From the NCBI GenBank assembly GCA_902728285.1, contig CACVBU010000492.1:1120787-1184786 (forward strand): a stretch of 64,000 bases of DNA, written 5' to 3'. Positions 12,601 through 18,740 of the stretch are shown in pieces. The translations under genes and the position numbers were made by a program. The first letter of the stretch is position 1. Each line of letters begins with the position of its first letter. Origin of the DNA: Clytia hemisphaerica. Taxonomy: Eukaryota > Cnidaria > Hydrozoa > Leptothecata > Clytiidae. The notes under the pieces are model-generated. The model saw nothing but the letters and a program-made list of their open reading frames with translations. It was not told the DNA's origin and did no database searches.

Positions 12601-13308
12601 AAAAAGATAAGTAACTCTGAAATAACGCATTTTTTAACTTTGTACATTTTGAGGTACTGTGTCATTTTGAGGTACATGCACCTGTAATTAAAAACCCTTG
12701 CTTAAATGCTTAAATGCAATGTGATTTGAGGAAAAAACATGCATTTGTACAAAGAACTAGAAAGGTGACAGAAGACTTTATGTTAAAAAGTTGAAAATCC
12801 CCCCCCCCCAGAAAAATTTTCTTGCACCTTTTTGAAATCCTCCCCCTGGATTTCCATTTTTCCTTTTCCTCCCCCCTATTTTGCAAACTTTTTTGAAAAA
12901 AAATCCCCTCAGCAGAAAAAAAGGGGGGCTATGTCTTGCAGGACTTTTTTTGGGCCTAGGGGGTATTGTTTCATTCAAAAGTAACCATTGATTACATTAT
13001 TACTGATTACATAACTTTGCATTGGACAGTAAGTTCATTTCAACAGCCGATGGCTGATGGCTATTTTAATAAAATGTATTTATAAAATGAGGCTTTAAAA
13101 TAGTGAAAAGTCTTTTTTGACCACACCTGGGACCACAGTATTCCTAAATTTGAGAAAGAAAATACTACTGCTGTTGTTGTTTTCTCTACTCTTTTTTTTA
13201 AATAGGAAAAATATTTGGTCAAATTTAAATGCTTACCTCTGCACTAGAAGTGTCTCCGGCTTTATCATTGACGGTGAAATGGAAAGCTCTTGTACATGAT
13301 GGTGCAAG
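494..13308 (-). CDS. SDHA: Succinate dehydrogenase flavoprotein subunit, gene span (partial, 13 exons)
   Basis: The product is the FAD-carrying catalytic subunit of mitochondrial complex II, which oxidises succinate to fumarate in the inner membrane and passes electrons to the iron-sulfur subunit SDHB. Thirteen exons joined in phase give 572 codons that align by eye with animal SDHA from just before the Rossmann fold to the HAREDF motif. Visible landmarks are the GAGGAG dinucleotide fold, SHTVAAQGG with the histidine that binds FAD covalently, [20 protein letters not shown] and [19 protein letters not shown]. Exons from 5' to 3': 13308-13237, 7463-7302, 6977-6905, 6293-6058, 5327-5179, 4849-4725, 4178-4108, 3367-3270, 2621-2426, 2148-1951, 1636-1544, 1297-1199, 637-494. 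The exon with the start codon and most of the transit peptide was not located. The last ~65 residues expected for the family are not in 1-493 and must lie left of the window. All splice sites are GT-AG. Confidence 0.95.
966..1177. mobile_element. pogo/Tigger-like MITE, 212 bp
   Basis: The ends are CAGTAGACTCTCTCTAATTC and, on the other strand, CAGTTGACCCTCTCCCTGAT, both flanked by TA (964-965 and 1178-1179). Repeated ATTCGAA motifs fill the element. The CAGT...CTCTAATTCGA terminus with TA duplication is typical of pogo-type Tc1/mariner non-autonomous elements. It lies in an SDHA intron. Confidence 0.75.
1199..1297 (-). CDS. SDHA: SDHA exon: [19 protein letters not shown] segment
   Basis: A 99-nt exon, phase 0 to 0, reading [20 protein letters not shown] and ending DEMEDLK, the helical C-terminal domain of SDHA. 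The acceptor is TTTCCAG|GCT and the donor AAA|GTATGT. A pogo-like MITE (966-1177) lies 21 bp past its donor. Confidence 0.93.
1376..1417 (-). CDS. SDHA: Candidate 42-nt cassette exon inside SDHA
   Basis: A 42-nt segment with a good acceptor (TTTGCAG|AG) and a near-consensus donor (AAAG|GTAAGG). It is open in the phase required by both neighbouring exons and would insert 14 residues ([14 protein letters not shown]) between MQK and AMQN. SDHA proteins I know have no insert here. It is either an alternative microexon or chance splice signals in an intron. Confidence 0.35.
1544..1636 (-). CDS. SDHA: SDHA exon: [14 protein letters not shown] segment
   Basis: A 93-nt exon, phase 0 to 0, reading [20 protein letters not shown] and ending RLKMQK. 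In relatives MQK is followed directly by xMQNxAxVFR, which here is the exon at 1199-1297. The 42-nt candidate at 1376-1417 therefore falls between two normally adjacent codons. Confidence 0.93.
1951..2148 (-). CDS. SDHA: SDHA exon: [19 protein letters not shown] segment
   Basis: A 198-nt exon, phase 0 to 0, encoding [20 protein letters not shown] and then [16 protein letters not shown]. This C-terminal FAD-contact motif is nearly invariant among SDHA proteins. The donor is GCT|GTAAGT and the acceptor AACAG|GTGC. Confidence 0.95.
2426..2621 (-). CDS. SDHA: SDHA exon: [11 protein letters not shown]...HYNMGG segment
   Basis: A 196-nt exon encoding [20 protein letters not shown] and [16 protein letters not shown], ending at GQ in phase 0. 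The histidine in HYNMGG binds substrate in the family. The acceptor is TACAG|AGG and the donor CAG|GTTCGT. Confidence 0.95.
2650..2889. mobile_element. Degenerate pogo-like MITE
   Basis: It begins CAGTACTCTCGCTAATCCGA and ends, on the other strand, CAGCTGGATTCGAATG, with scattered ATTCGAAC motifs as in the element at 966-1177. The ends are eroded and no clean target duplication is visible. Confidence 0.4.
2963..3235. mobile_element. hAT-like MITE, copy A, 273 bp, with 8-bp TSD
   Basis: The element is bounded by CTCTGACCTTTACATATCCC and, on the other strand, CACTGACCTTTATATATCCC. It is flanked by an exact 8-bp duplication GGAGTAGC (2955-2962 and 3236-3243). It shares internal sequence (TCGGGTACCAATTCCAAAAA) with the copy at 5776-6026. 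An 8-bp duplication points to a hAT-type transposase. Confidence 0.85.
3270..3367 (-). CDS. SDHA: SDHA exon: [10 protein letters not shown]...SRDVVSRS segment
   Basis: A 98-nt exon (phase 0 in, 2 out) reading [20 protein letters not shown] and then [13 protein letters not shown]. The RDVVSR motif holds an arginine essential for proton transfer in this family. An hAT-like MITE (2963-3235) lies in the intron 34 bp beyond its donor. Confidence 0.94.
3737..3763. repeat. (TGAA)n microsatellite
   Basis: About six uninterrupted copies of a GAAT/TGAA tetranucleotide in an SDHA intron. Confidence 0.85.
4108..4178 (-). CDS. SDHA: SDHA exon: TEGSRGEGG active-site segment
   Basis: A 71-nt exon encoding [20 protein letters not shown] and ending NSE. 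The TEGxRGEGG loop carries conserved catalytic-site residues of the family. Human SDHA has Cys where this reads Ser in TEGSRGE. The donor (GAG|GTTCGT) is a slightly non-consensus GT site. Confidence 0.93.
4725..4849 (-). CDS. SDHA: SDHA exon: GGYGR...FHPTG active-site segment
   Basis: A 125-nt exon (phase 2 in, 1 out) encoding [21 protein letters not shown] and ending EFVQFHPTG. The HPTG histidine lies at the dicarboxylate site in the SDHA/fumarate reductase family. The acceptor is TTTCCAG|AGG and the donor CTG|GTGAGT. Confidence 0.95.
5179..5327 (-). CDS. SDHA: SDHA exon: [12 protein letters not shown] segment
   Basis: This 149-nt exon (phase 0 in, 2 out) encodes [22 protein letters not shown] and ends at AKNTVLATG, the loop leading to the FAD-binding ATGG turn. 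The donor is ACAGG|GTATGT and the acceptor TTTGTAG|TCAC. Confidence 0.93.
5776..6026. mobile_element. hAT-like MITE, copy B, 251 bp, with 8-bp TSD
   Basis: The termini are CACTGACCTTTATATATCCC and its inverted partner, with exact 8-bp flanking duplications GGTTGGAT (5768-5775 and 6027-6034). It is the same family as 2963-3235. The uneroded termini and duplication suggest a fairly recent insertion. It sits 31 bp from an SDHA exon donor. Confidence 0.88.
6058..6293 (-). CDS. SDHA: SDHA exon: [28 protein letters not shown] segment
   Basis: This 236-nt exon (phase 1 in, 0 out) encodes [19 protein letters not shown] and [18 protein letters not shown] through to HTLYGQ. It is among the most conserved parts of SDHA. 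The flanking sites are TTCTAG|GTTC and CAG|GTATTT. The second copy of an hAT-like MITE (5776-6026) ends 31 bp downstream of its donor. Confidence 0.95.
6905..6977 (-). CDS. SDHA: SDHA exon: [10 protein letters not shown] segment
   Basis: A 73-nt exon reading [24 protein letters not shown] and ending in phase 1. It completes the FAD-binding motif begun in the preceding exon (VAAQ|GGIN) and matches the family closely. The acceptor is TTAATAG|GG and the donor AAAG|GTATGA. Confidence 0.93.
7302..7463 (-). CDS. SDHA: SDHA exon: FAD-binding Rossmann fold and flavinylation histidine
   Basis: The exon has 54 codons, phase 0 to 0. It encodes [19 protein letters not shown], the GxGxxG dinucleotide-binding turn, and ends with [12 protein letters not shown]. 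That histidine is the residue flavinylated in SDHA. The donor is CAG|GTAAG and the acceptor TTTGTAG|CTAAG. A second AG five bases downstream would break the frame, so the upstream AG is preferred. Confidence 0.95.
7636..7872 (+). repeat. Dispersed repeat related to 49060-49310 and 55195-55450
   Basis: It shares GTTGGAAAGTAGAGTTTTAA, CTCAGGATCTAAAGGCTCAA-like and TAGCCTGGAAGCCAC-like blocks with the two near-identical copies in the NLR-gene intron. This copy is clearly more diverged. No coding frame is visible. Confidence 0.6.
7887..8530. mobile_element. Foldback MITE, ~640 bp
   Basis: The left end AAAGGGGAACTCAACAAATT is matched inverted at the right end (AATTTGTTGAGTTCCCCTTT, ~8508-8530). 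The interior is AT-rich without a credible ORF. It lies in the large first visible SDHA intron. Confidence 0.7.
9799..10776 (+). CDS. Harbinger Myb/SANT-like DNA-binding protein
   Basis: This is the accessory protein of PIF/Harbinger transposons, which recruits the transposase to DNA and helps it enter the nucleus (known for the family). The chosen start is [10 protein letters not shown] at 9799, 325 aa; an in-frame ATG at 9709 would add 30 unlikely residues. Visible in order from this start are a Pro/Gln/Met-rich N-terminus (~20-70), a trihelix Myb/SANT-like domain (~73-170) with W88, W104 and W128 in the helical pattern, an acidic linker, and a charged coiled coil rich in KEQ (~245-310) before an Asn-rich tail. 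It is convergent with the transposase gene, with 182 bp between the stops. Codon use is AT-rich like the flanks. The alternative, a domesticated host gene, is unlikely given intact flanking TIRs. Confidence 0.85.
   Translation: MNYNNYCGPGYKPTYYPVPSHLNEMPPMASQQMVSLQMPPMQPFPPQQMVPPMFPQQVVPHHQAPQTQPEPKKIRFTKTQKHILITQWCENFNEIQSSRCNQVWPDIVKKVSKHGQPKNLNQCKQKIWGMKDKYHKCKKLMNESTGGAAVKKCEYFDDIDKVLSDRDVENLPEFFEVGAGNELEPSENFDVTTPPAVEKDDASGIEPCSASSAIKRKLIEENETQDDLDSSLEYVKQLETDVRKHSAKKVPKKEKPKTFQEQLIEMQKEQIKVFERSEENFQKFQLSMHQKQLEAEAKDKEKEREFFLQFGKIFAGNKDNNNNNK
10959..12239 (-). CDS. Harbinger transposase (HARBI1-like, DDE_Tnp_4)
   Basis: A 426-aa nuclease that excises and integrates the element. The DDE superfamily 4 triad is intact: D210 in [13 protein letters not shown]299 in [12 protein letters not shown], and E337 in [14 protein letters not shown]. 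The HDARN motif at 260-264 and the helix-turn-helix-like [13 protein letters not shown] to [16 protein letters not shown] part (~104-165) are also typical. The length exceeds the usual ~350-400 aa because of a basic N-terminal extension; M55 (IMRTSLL) could be the true start. No frameshift or stop is present, so it reads as potentially active. The C-terminus ends in an RQSRQRRR basic stretch. Confidence 0.92.
   Translation of the reverse strand: MTFYIMDTVSKALLLLLFKHYQKKHKKRRFSKICFKNAISHHRSLTRRFFLSSIMRTSLLQLRVRRARSLWAYPRQEFWFSRMQADQIFNHFWRNDFRMSRETFLSLVALVRPRLEKRDTQLRRAIPIEKRVAIALWRLATGNSFRTVAKTFAVGSSTAVQITKEFCLELTRLSQRFIKFPQTRRDTAKAIEEFKMNYQTEFPQVVGALDGTHIPISAPSVESKADYYSRKQCYTVSVQGLVGANLMFLDVATGFPGSCHDARNLRNSSLFRRAENQEILTKPIDVIDDSEIRPLVLGDGAYPLLSWLITPHQFGPGLTRDQRVFNRKLSSGRVHVERAFGILKARWRILLKRLDNRIENVAAVTIACVTLHNFCQMNNETYTDEDGVLENILRQERQSRQRRRQNYDRNPNGNTSRISLTNYLNQ
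12685..13236. other. SDHA intron, low-complexity
   Basis: Between the right Harbinger end and the first visible SDHA exon there is only AT-rich DNA and a stretch of C and T runs (12795-12960). ORFs here translate to low-complexity Pro/Phe/Lys strings and are not credible. Confidence 0.6.
13237..13308 (-). CDS. SDHA: SDHA exon (first visible): end of presequence region
   Basis: This exon has 24 codons, phase 0 at both ends, and reads [13 protein letters not shown] followed by [11 protein letters not shown]. The FHFTV motif matches the mature N-terminal region of SDHA, so an upstream exon must hold the start codon and most of the mitochondrial targeting peptide. The donor is GAG|GTAAGC. The acceptor (TTTTAAG|CTTG) is weak, so the 5' border is less certain than the donor. 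The following intron is 5.8 kb and contains a whole Harbinger transposon. Confidence 0.8.
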
Positions 13309-13984
13309 CTTAAAACAAATAAAGTTATCATTAATATTATAGATTCAGATTGATTTACATTATTGTCAGCATGAAAAGTATGAGCAAGGTAATTACTAAC
13401 TGAAAAAAGATTCTACCTTGGCTTTCAACCAGATGGTGATAGTTGAAAAATTAGCTTCAAAATAAAGCTGTTTTGTAACATTTTTTTAAATTTTTTTACA
13501 AGATTTGATCCTATTTTTTTTATTGTTCTGTCCTAAAGAAGAAACTAGCATTATAGCTTAAAAATCCTAGAAAAGTCAAAAAAATCTTAGTGTGTGAACG
13601 GGAACCTTATGTGAAATGACGGTAATCAACCAACCAAAATTTGTTATTTATTTCCTGAGATAGCTTACAGAGGGGTATGAACCCTCATGATTCCTCATCA
13701 CATTCCAAAAAGGCTTCTAGAAAAATCAAATATGGTACTCTTTGATAACTTAAAGAGGCTGAAATTTTACTCAAAGGTAAACTTGCTCAGTTGGTGAGCA
13801 GAAAAATGCGCGCATCAATTATATTATGATTCTGTAAAAATATTTTTTAGAGCGTTTTCTATGAAATTTCGCCTGCTTCACGCGCCTTATGTTCATTACG
13901 TGGAAGTTTTGTCACTCTCCTATTAATTCTTCCTGGAAAACCCTGATGTCACTATATAATAGCTTTCCATTTTGAAAAAAAGCA

Positions 13985-14057
13985 GTGTCGTGGCCCAGTG
14001 GAATAGACTACATGGTTTGTAATCTGAAACATGTCGTAGGTTCGAACCGGGGTAAAG
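13985..14057 (+). repeat. tRNA-like SINE head
   Basis: An RNA polymerase III A-box-like TGGCCCAGTGG (~13991-14001) is followed ~40 bp later by a perfect B-box core GGTTCGAACC (14039-14048) and CGGGG. The spacing is that of a tRNA gene, but the cloverleaf stems are imperfect, so this is better read as the tRNA-derived head of a SINE than as a functional tRNA. A 5-bp stem ACATG/CATGT surrounds the anticodon-loop position. Confidence 0.55.
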
Positions 14058-14233
14058 TATTACCTTCAACTTGGGACTATCTGACAAATCAAGGGATGGC
14101 AATTCCGCCATCATTTCGCCTAACCTCCAAAGTAGTTAAAATTTGAATCAAATATCTAAATAGTCAAACGTGCGCAACGCACTGGGCTCAACTTCAGTGG
14201 CTTCAAATTATTCATAGGCCCAATTGTAGACCC

Positions 14234-15110
14234 CCAGATATTCACCCAAGGAACAAGTGTGCCAAATTTCAGCCAAATCCAACCATTTTTTAGGCCTGTA
14301 GGCTCTGCTCTAAAGTTTTAGCCTCGTTTTGGCGGAAAACTCGTCCCCAGGCCCCAAAAATCAAGATTTTTGAAAAATGAAAAAAAACACTTACAGATAT
14401 TCACCCAAGGAACAAGTGTGCCAAATTTCAGCTAAATACGACAATTTTCCAGGCTGCCCCAAAGTTTTAGCCTCATTTTGGTGAAAAACTTGTCCCAGGC
14501 CCCAGAAATCAAAATTTTCAAAAAATGAAAAAAGCACCCCCAGATATTCACCCAAGGAACAAGTGTGCCAAATTTCAGCCAAATCCGAACATTTTTGAAG
14601 TCTCCAGGTTGCCCCAAAGCTTTAGCCTTGTTTTGGCGAAAAACTCGTCTCCAGGCCCCAAAAATCAAAATCTTCAAAAAATGAAAAAAAACACTTACAG
14701 ATACAAAAAAACATCCCAGATATTCACCCAAGGAACAAGTGTCAAATTTCAGCCGAATTCGACCATTTTTGAAGTCTCCAGGCTGCCCCAAAGTTTTAGC
14801 CTCGTTTTGGCGAAAAACTCTTCCCCAGGCCCCAAAAATCAAAATTTTCAATAAATGAAAAAAACACCCCAGATATTCACCCAAGGAACAAGTGTGTCAA
14901 ATTTCAGCCGAATCCGACCATTTTTGAAGTCTCCAGGCTGCCCCAAAGTTTTAGCCTCGTTTTGGCGAAAAACTCTTCCCCAGGCCCCAAAAATCTAAAT
15001 TTTCAAAAAATGAAAAAAACACCCCCAGATATTCACCCAAGGAACAAGTGTGCCAAATTTCAGCCAAATCCAAGCATTTTTGAAGTCTCCAGGCTGCCCT
15101 AAAGTTTTTG
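14234..15110. repeat. Six-copy minisatellite, unit ~147-176 bp
   Basis: Copies begin near 14235, 14394, 14541, 14717, 14870 and 15026, each with AGATATTCACCCAAGGAACA, CCAAATTTCAGCC, GTTTTAGCCTCGTTTTGGCG and CAGGCCCCAAAAATCAAA. Some copies lack the middle AAGTCTCCAGG segment. The open frames across it, on both strands, are a by-product of the repeat. Confidence 0.95.
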
Positions 15111-15111
15111 T

Positions 15112-15146
15112 GACAGACAGACAGACAGACAGACACACACACAGAC
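15112..15146. repeat. (GACA)n/(CA)n microsatellite
   Basis: About six GACA units run into CACACACA immediately after the last minisatellite copy, with ATTGTCAG after it. The combination looks like the 3' tail of a retroposed or rolling element. Confidence 0.85.
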
Positions 15147-15338
15147 ATTGTCAGATTGTAGCTCAACTGAATTTGAGAATAGTCTAATATCGACATGCGT
15201 CTTGTTATTTTGACATCTAGCTGTAGGCTGGCCTTTGAAATAATAAAATCAAACATAAACAAAAACATACCAAAGTTACCAATCAATCACTAAATTCTAC
15301 TCTCCCTATCACATCACAGATTGTTGATATTACATGGC

Positions 15339-15371
15339 TTCACCCCCCCCCCTGCTCGCAGGGGGGGGGTT
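15339..15371. repeat. C-run/G-run hairpin
   Basis: A run of ten C, then TGCTCGCA, then ten G: a near-perfect GC hairpin with a small loop. Such a structure may be hard to copy or assemble, so the run lengths may be inexact. Confidence 0.8.
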
Positions 15372-15665
15372 AAAAGGTCTCAGGGCAACTGGTACCTACA
15401 AATAGTCTTTGGCCAGGGGCCACCTACTGAGCTAGGGGGGACCTAATTTTTTACATAATCAACTGGGGGCTAAATCCTTTTAAAACTGTTGTATTTAATT
15501 ACACTTGACAAAAAAGAAAGTTTTTCTAAAAGTATATCTACGATTTCAATTTTTAGCTTTTTTCGATTTTTGAACTTTTAGGGGCCACCTAGAATATTTT
15601 TCCAATAGGGGCCACCTTAATCCTAGGGGGCACCTAAATTCTTAGGGGGGACCTAGGACCTGCTT
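15372..15665. repeat. GGGGCCACCT-rich repeat element
   Basis: It contains repeated GGGGCCACCTA, GGGGGACCTA and CTAGGGGGCACC motifs with AGGTCTCAGGG at the left and GGACCTAGGACCT at the right. It is probably a small transposon or satellite; clear inverted ends are not resolved by eye. Confidence 0.4.
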
Positions 15666-16211
15666 ATAAGCCATGATATATGAGAAATTTGAAGTGTTAT
15701 TACTTATGTTTGAAAAGAAAACTTTAACGATGTAGTCATCACTAAAAAACTAATTACTGTACTGTAGCATGCTTTCAACAAATATATCCAAATCAAAACA
15801 ATGTTTTGCAAGCAAGGAATTTTTTAGTAGACCTTTTTACCATTAACCGAAAATAATAAAAAGAACCAGGTTCCATACTGGCCATCACCTCTTGGCACCT
15901 AGAGTGTGTGTTTGTGATAAATAAGGAAGGGGAAACCAGGGTCGCATGACTAAGCGCGCAAATTATTTTTATCAGGTGACTTGAAGCCTAATAAAGTTTT
16001 AAAATTTTAACGATGGGCACGAGAAAGTTTGCATGCGTTTCATGTTTCGTATGTTTTGTAAAATTGCTTATAATTTGACTGTTTTTTTAATTGAAAGAAT
16101 TGTAAACATTAAACATTAAATGTTTACTGAACTTCTAGATTGATGGATGAAGTTGTTTGATAAGAATGATACCAAGAATTTAATTCAAGGTTTGTTTTGA
16201 TTATTTTACAG

Positions 16212-16413
16212 ATCCGGTGTCAACTTTAAAGGAGAGGTGTTGATATTAGACGATTCTACGGTACCTATGACAGAAAGTATGATTGATAAACTTGGTGGAG
16301 TTATCAAAACAAGTTTGTTGTCAAAGAGATTTAACAGCAAGTTAAAATACAGGCCAGATATCAACAGTCCTATGTTTCCACCAATTGTCCCCAGTTGGAG
16401 CAGTTTACAGTAA
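16212..16413 (+). CDS. Terminal exon of an unrecognised plus-strand gene
   Basis: After a clear acceptor (TTATTTTACAG|A) an open frame of 66 codons ends at TAA (16411-16413). It reads SGVNFKGEVLILDDSTVPMT, continues through KLGGVIKTSLLSKRFN, and ends INSPMFPPIVPSWSSLQ. The composition is that of a globular protein rather than chance AT-rich translation, and the PPIVPSW ending looks like a conserved motif. I do not recognise the family. It enters in phase 2 (two bases needed from the exon before). The upstream exons must lie in 13.3-16.2 kb but were not found. Confidence 0.45.
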
Positions 16414-16898
16414 AAAGTTTAAAAAAATTCTCTAAGTCCTCCAATGCGTTGCATCATAAAGATTATAGTCAGCTTGGTAAAATCCTTGTGTTTTCATTAT
16501 GTAAACTAAAGTACTTACACATAGTTGTGACGTAGAGAAAGTCAAAACGGTATAGAACATCATAAATTCCTTGTCAATTTTAAAGTAGTATAAAAAACGA
16601 ATCAATCGTTACCGTCATAGCAGATTTTGTTTTCCCAAAAGGAGAATTAAAAACAGCACATTACATTTAATGCACAAGTGACTTTTTTGAAGCTATAAAT
16701 CGTTTTAACTGATTTTTAGTTCATTTATTTCAAGATAATTACTTTGCACTTTTAACGAGACTTTAAAATCAACAATCATTGTTTGCTACAATTCATTTCA
16801 CATTGTGTCTTAGACTATTCTAATTTCAGATAACTTGCGCTCCACCGCAGATGATTGAAAAAGTCAATTCTTTGTGTGCTTCAACTTCACAAACTTCG
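16414..16898. other. Intergenic, nothing recognised
   Basis: This lies between the ends of two convergent gene models. It is AT-rich, and no repeat pairs or coding stretch could be supported. Confidence 0.5.
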
Positions 16899-18351
16899 TC
16901 AATCCTGGTGAAGATAATATTCATATGAGAGTAATACACCATATTTTGATGCTCTCCAACGTTTGGTCTCTGGAGGTAAACAAACCCGTTATTGCCTGCG
17001 TTTCCTTAGGGAAAGTTGTTTTTTTTAGCTTTTCTTAAGTTCTGTCAAACAAAATCCCCTCAAATTTTAGTATGCTCAATCTATTCATGATATTATACCA
17101 CCCTGAAAATATTTTGCCAAAAGAAGATCGCTATCAAAAGTTAGAGGCGGCTGAAATCCCACTTTCCCTAACCCCTCGCAGGCAAAAATGCGTTTTTTTA
17201 CCTCCCAAACAATTTTATACACAAGCACAACGGTGGAGCACACATTTTACCTATATCACATGATAGAGCTCTTCAAACTGAGCACAAAAGTGTATTACAC
17301 ACCAAAGTCCCAACTTCTCTAGATCAAAAGTTATGGGCCTATTTGTGGTCAAAAATGTGTTTAATTTTGCATAAATTAATACAGATTGTGGGGAAATTCC
17401 CTGTTTTCCATCAGTTAATTTGAAGAACCCTCTTTCTTTTGTTAATTGCTTGCGTCATCAATGACTTGCAAGGTATTTCTCATAATAAATTAAACACATG
17501 GATTTTACCAAACTGACAGTAAACTCTTCAGCATGATGCAACGCATCCGACCGACCGACACATTTTTCAAAGCTTCTACTTAGGACACGAACCAAACAAT
17601 CAATTGGGCCTGGCCAAATGAAAAAAACTTTGGTTGTCGGGCATTTTGGGAGCAACTCACCAACTGCCCAACCTCACCTCACTCACAACTGGCAATATCT
17701 AACTTGACAGACTTTACGGACACTGGTCACTGCACTGGACACAAAGTCCTGTGCCGTATAAAGATACTTTTGAACACACCAGACAATGCGTCCGCCGGTG
17801 CACTGCATATATTTTTTCAAAAACACCTGTCCAGTGTCTAGAAGTTTGAAAATTTAACACCTGACAAAAGGTTTCGGATGGGGGGCTGACAGCGGACAAA
17901 ACAACGAACTGCCCGCCTGGTTTTAGTCAGCAAAGTTGTCCAACTCTTTAAGTTTCTGTGACTCAAATTTCAAACTCAAGGGTTATTCTGCCGTAAACAT
18001 GGAAAAAAAATAAACAGACGAGCTGGAGTAAAAGTAAAACAAGAATTTTCTAAACGACCATGAAATGGATGAAAGCATGAAAGTAGCTAAAAAAAACAAA
18101 ACTAATATATAGTTCTGTCTGGAATGAAATATAATGGGGCATAAACTTCATTGAAAAATATACAAACCTTTGAGAAATTCTTTAAAACTGATGCCTTGTG
18201 TGCTGCTAACATCGTTCTTTAAAAAATCATTCAAGTTCTTAGTGTCTTGTCTTGCTTCGTTTTTGGTTTTCTGTACTTCTTCGACGAGACGTGCTCTTGT
18301 GCTCACCCGTTTGGACAAATTTACGTAATTTCTTTCAGAAGCCTCGTTTAC
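16899..18351 (-). CDS. 3' end of an unrecognised coiled-coil gene (two exons)
   Basis: Exon 18351-18168 (184 nt) follows an acceptor ACTAG|GTAAAC and reads VNEASERNYVNLSKRVSTRA, then EEVQKTKNEARQDTKNLNDF, ending at SFKEFLK in phase 1 with donor AAAG|GTTTGT. An exon 16969-16899 (71 nt, acceptor ACCTCCAG|AG) continues in the matching phase as ETKRWRASKYGVLLSYEYYLHQD with stop at 16899. The first part is charged, Lys/Glu/Asn-rich and heptad-like, suggesting a coiled coil. I do not recognise the family. Upstream exons are not visible. The second exon could alternatively be read in another open frame (to 16826), but that would not match the upstream phase. Confidence 0.45.
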
Positions 18352-18600
18352 CTAGTAATATTTTCCTACTTTTGATTAGAAAACAGCTACTAATCGAGAC
18401 GAAAAAATCAGGCTTCACAAGAAAGTTATGTAATGATCTCTGAGGTCAAAATTCGCGTCCAAGGATTAACATGTAAAAGTAAAACCAAAATTTTCTAAAC
18501 GACCATGAAAAGTAGCTAAAAAAACCAAAACTAATAGTTCTGGAATGAAATATAATGGGGCATAAACTGATAAACTTCATTGAAAAATATACAAACCTTT
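18020..18600 (+). repeat. Direct repeat flanking the coiled-coil exon
   Basis: 18024-18170 and 18466-18597 are near-identical (AAATATAATGGGGCATAAAC and TGAAAAATATACAAACCTTT are shared). The first copy contains the exon's donor side; the second carries the same splice-donor block with no exon behind it. It looks like a local duplication of an exon edge plus intron. Confidence 0.75.
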
Positions 18601-18639
18601 CAGCGGCGGAGACGGTAAGGTTCTAATTTGACTAGATCA

Positions 18640-18735
18640 TGACCAACTGAGGACGACGGTAAATCAGCACCTTTACCGTCGTCCTCGATTTTGCGGGTCA
18701 GAACTGCGGGTTATTCCAAATCGCTACAGTCACTT
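18640..18735 (-). repeat. Dispersed GACGGTAAA repeat, copy 2
   Basis: Inverted relative of 22-118. Internally it holds GACGACGGTAAATCAGC facing TTTACCGTCGTCC, a short hairpin. Confidence 0.7.
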
Positions 18736-18740
18736 TACCG

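Larger units (their letters stand above)
8845..12684. mobile_element. Complete PIF/Harbinger transposon, 3.84 kb, inside SDHA intron
   Basis: The terminal inverted repeats CAGGTGCATGTACCTCAAAA are at 8845-8864 and, inverted, at the right end to 12684, with TA on both sides. Subterminal copies of TACCTCAAAATGTACAA recur near 9037, 9205 and 9228, and inverted near 12640-12672; they are likely transposase or Myb-protein binding sites. The element carries both Harbinger genes, a Myb/SANT-like DNA-binding protein (plus) and a DDE transposase (minus), convergent and both open. An intact pair with intact termini suggests a potentially autonomous, recent element. It lies wholly in an SDHA intron, antisense Myb gene and sense-strand transposase relative to SDHA. 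Confidence 0.9.

Noticed and set aside
13923-14114. 63-codon minus-strand ORF
   Set aside because: Lies across the tRNA-like region; antisense of a SINE head, not a gene.
14391-15286. ORFs of 63-150 codons across the 14.2-15.1 kb region
   Set aside because: Each repeats the same block at the minisatellite period; artefacts of the tandem repeat.
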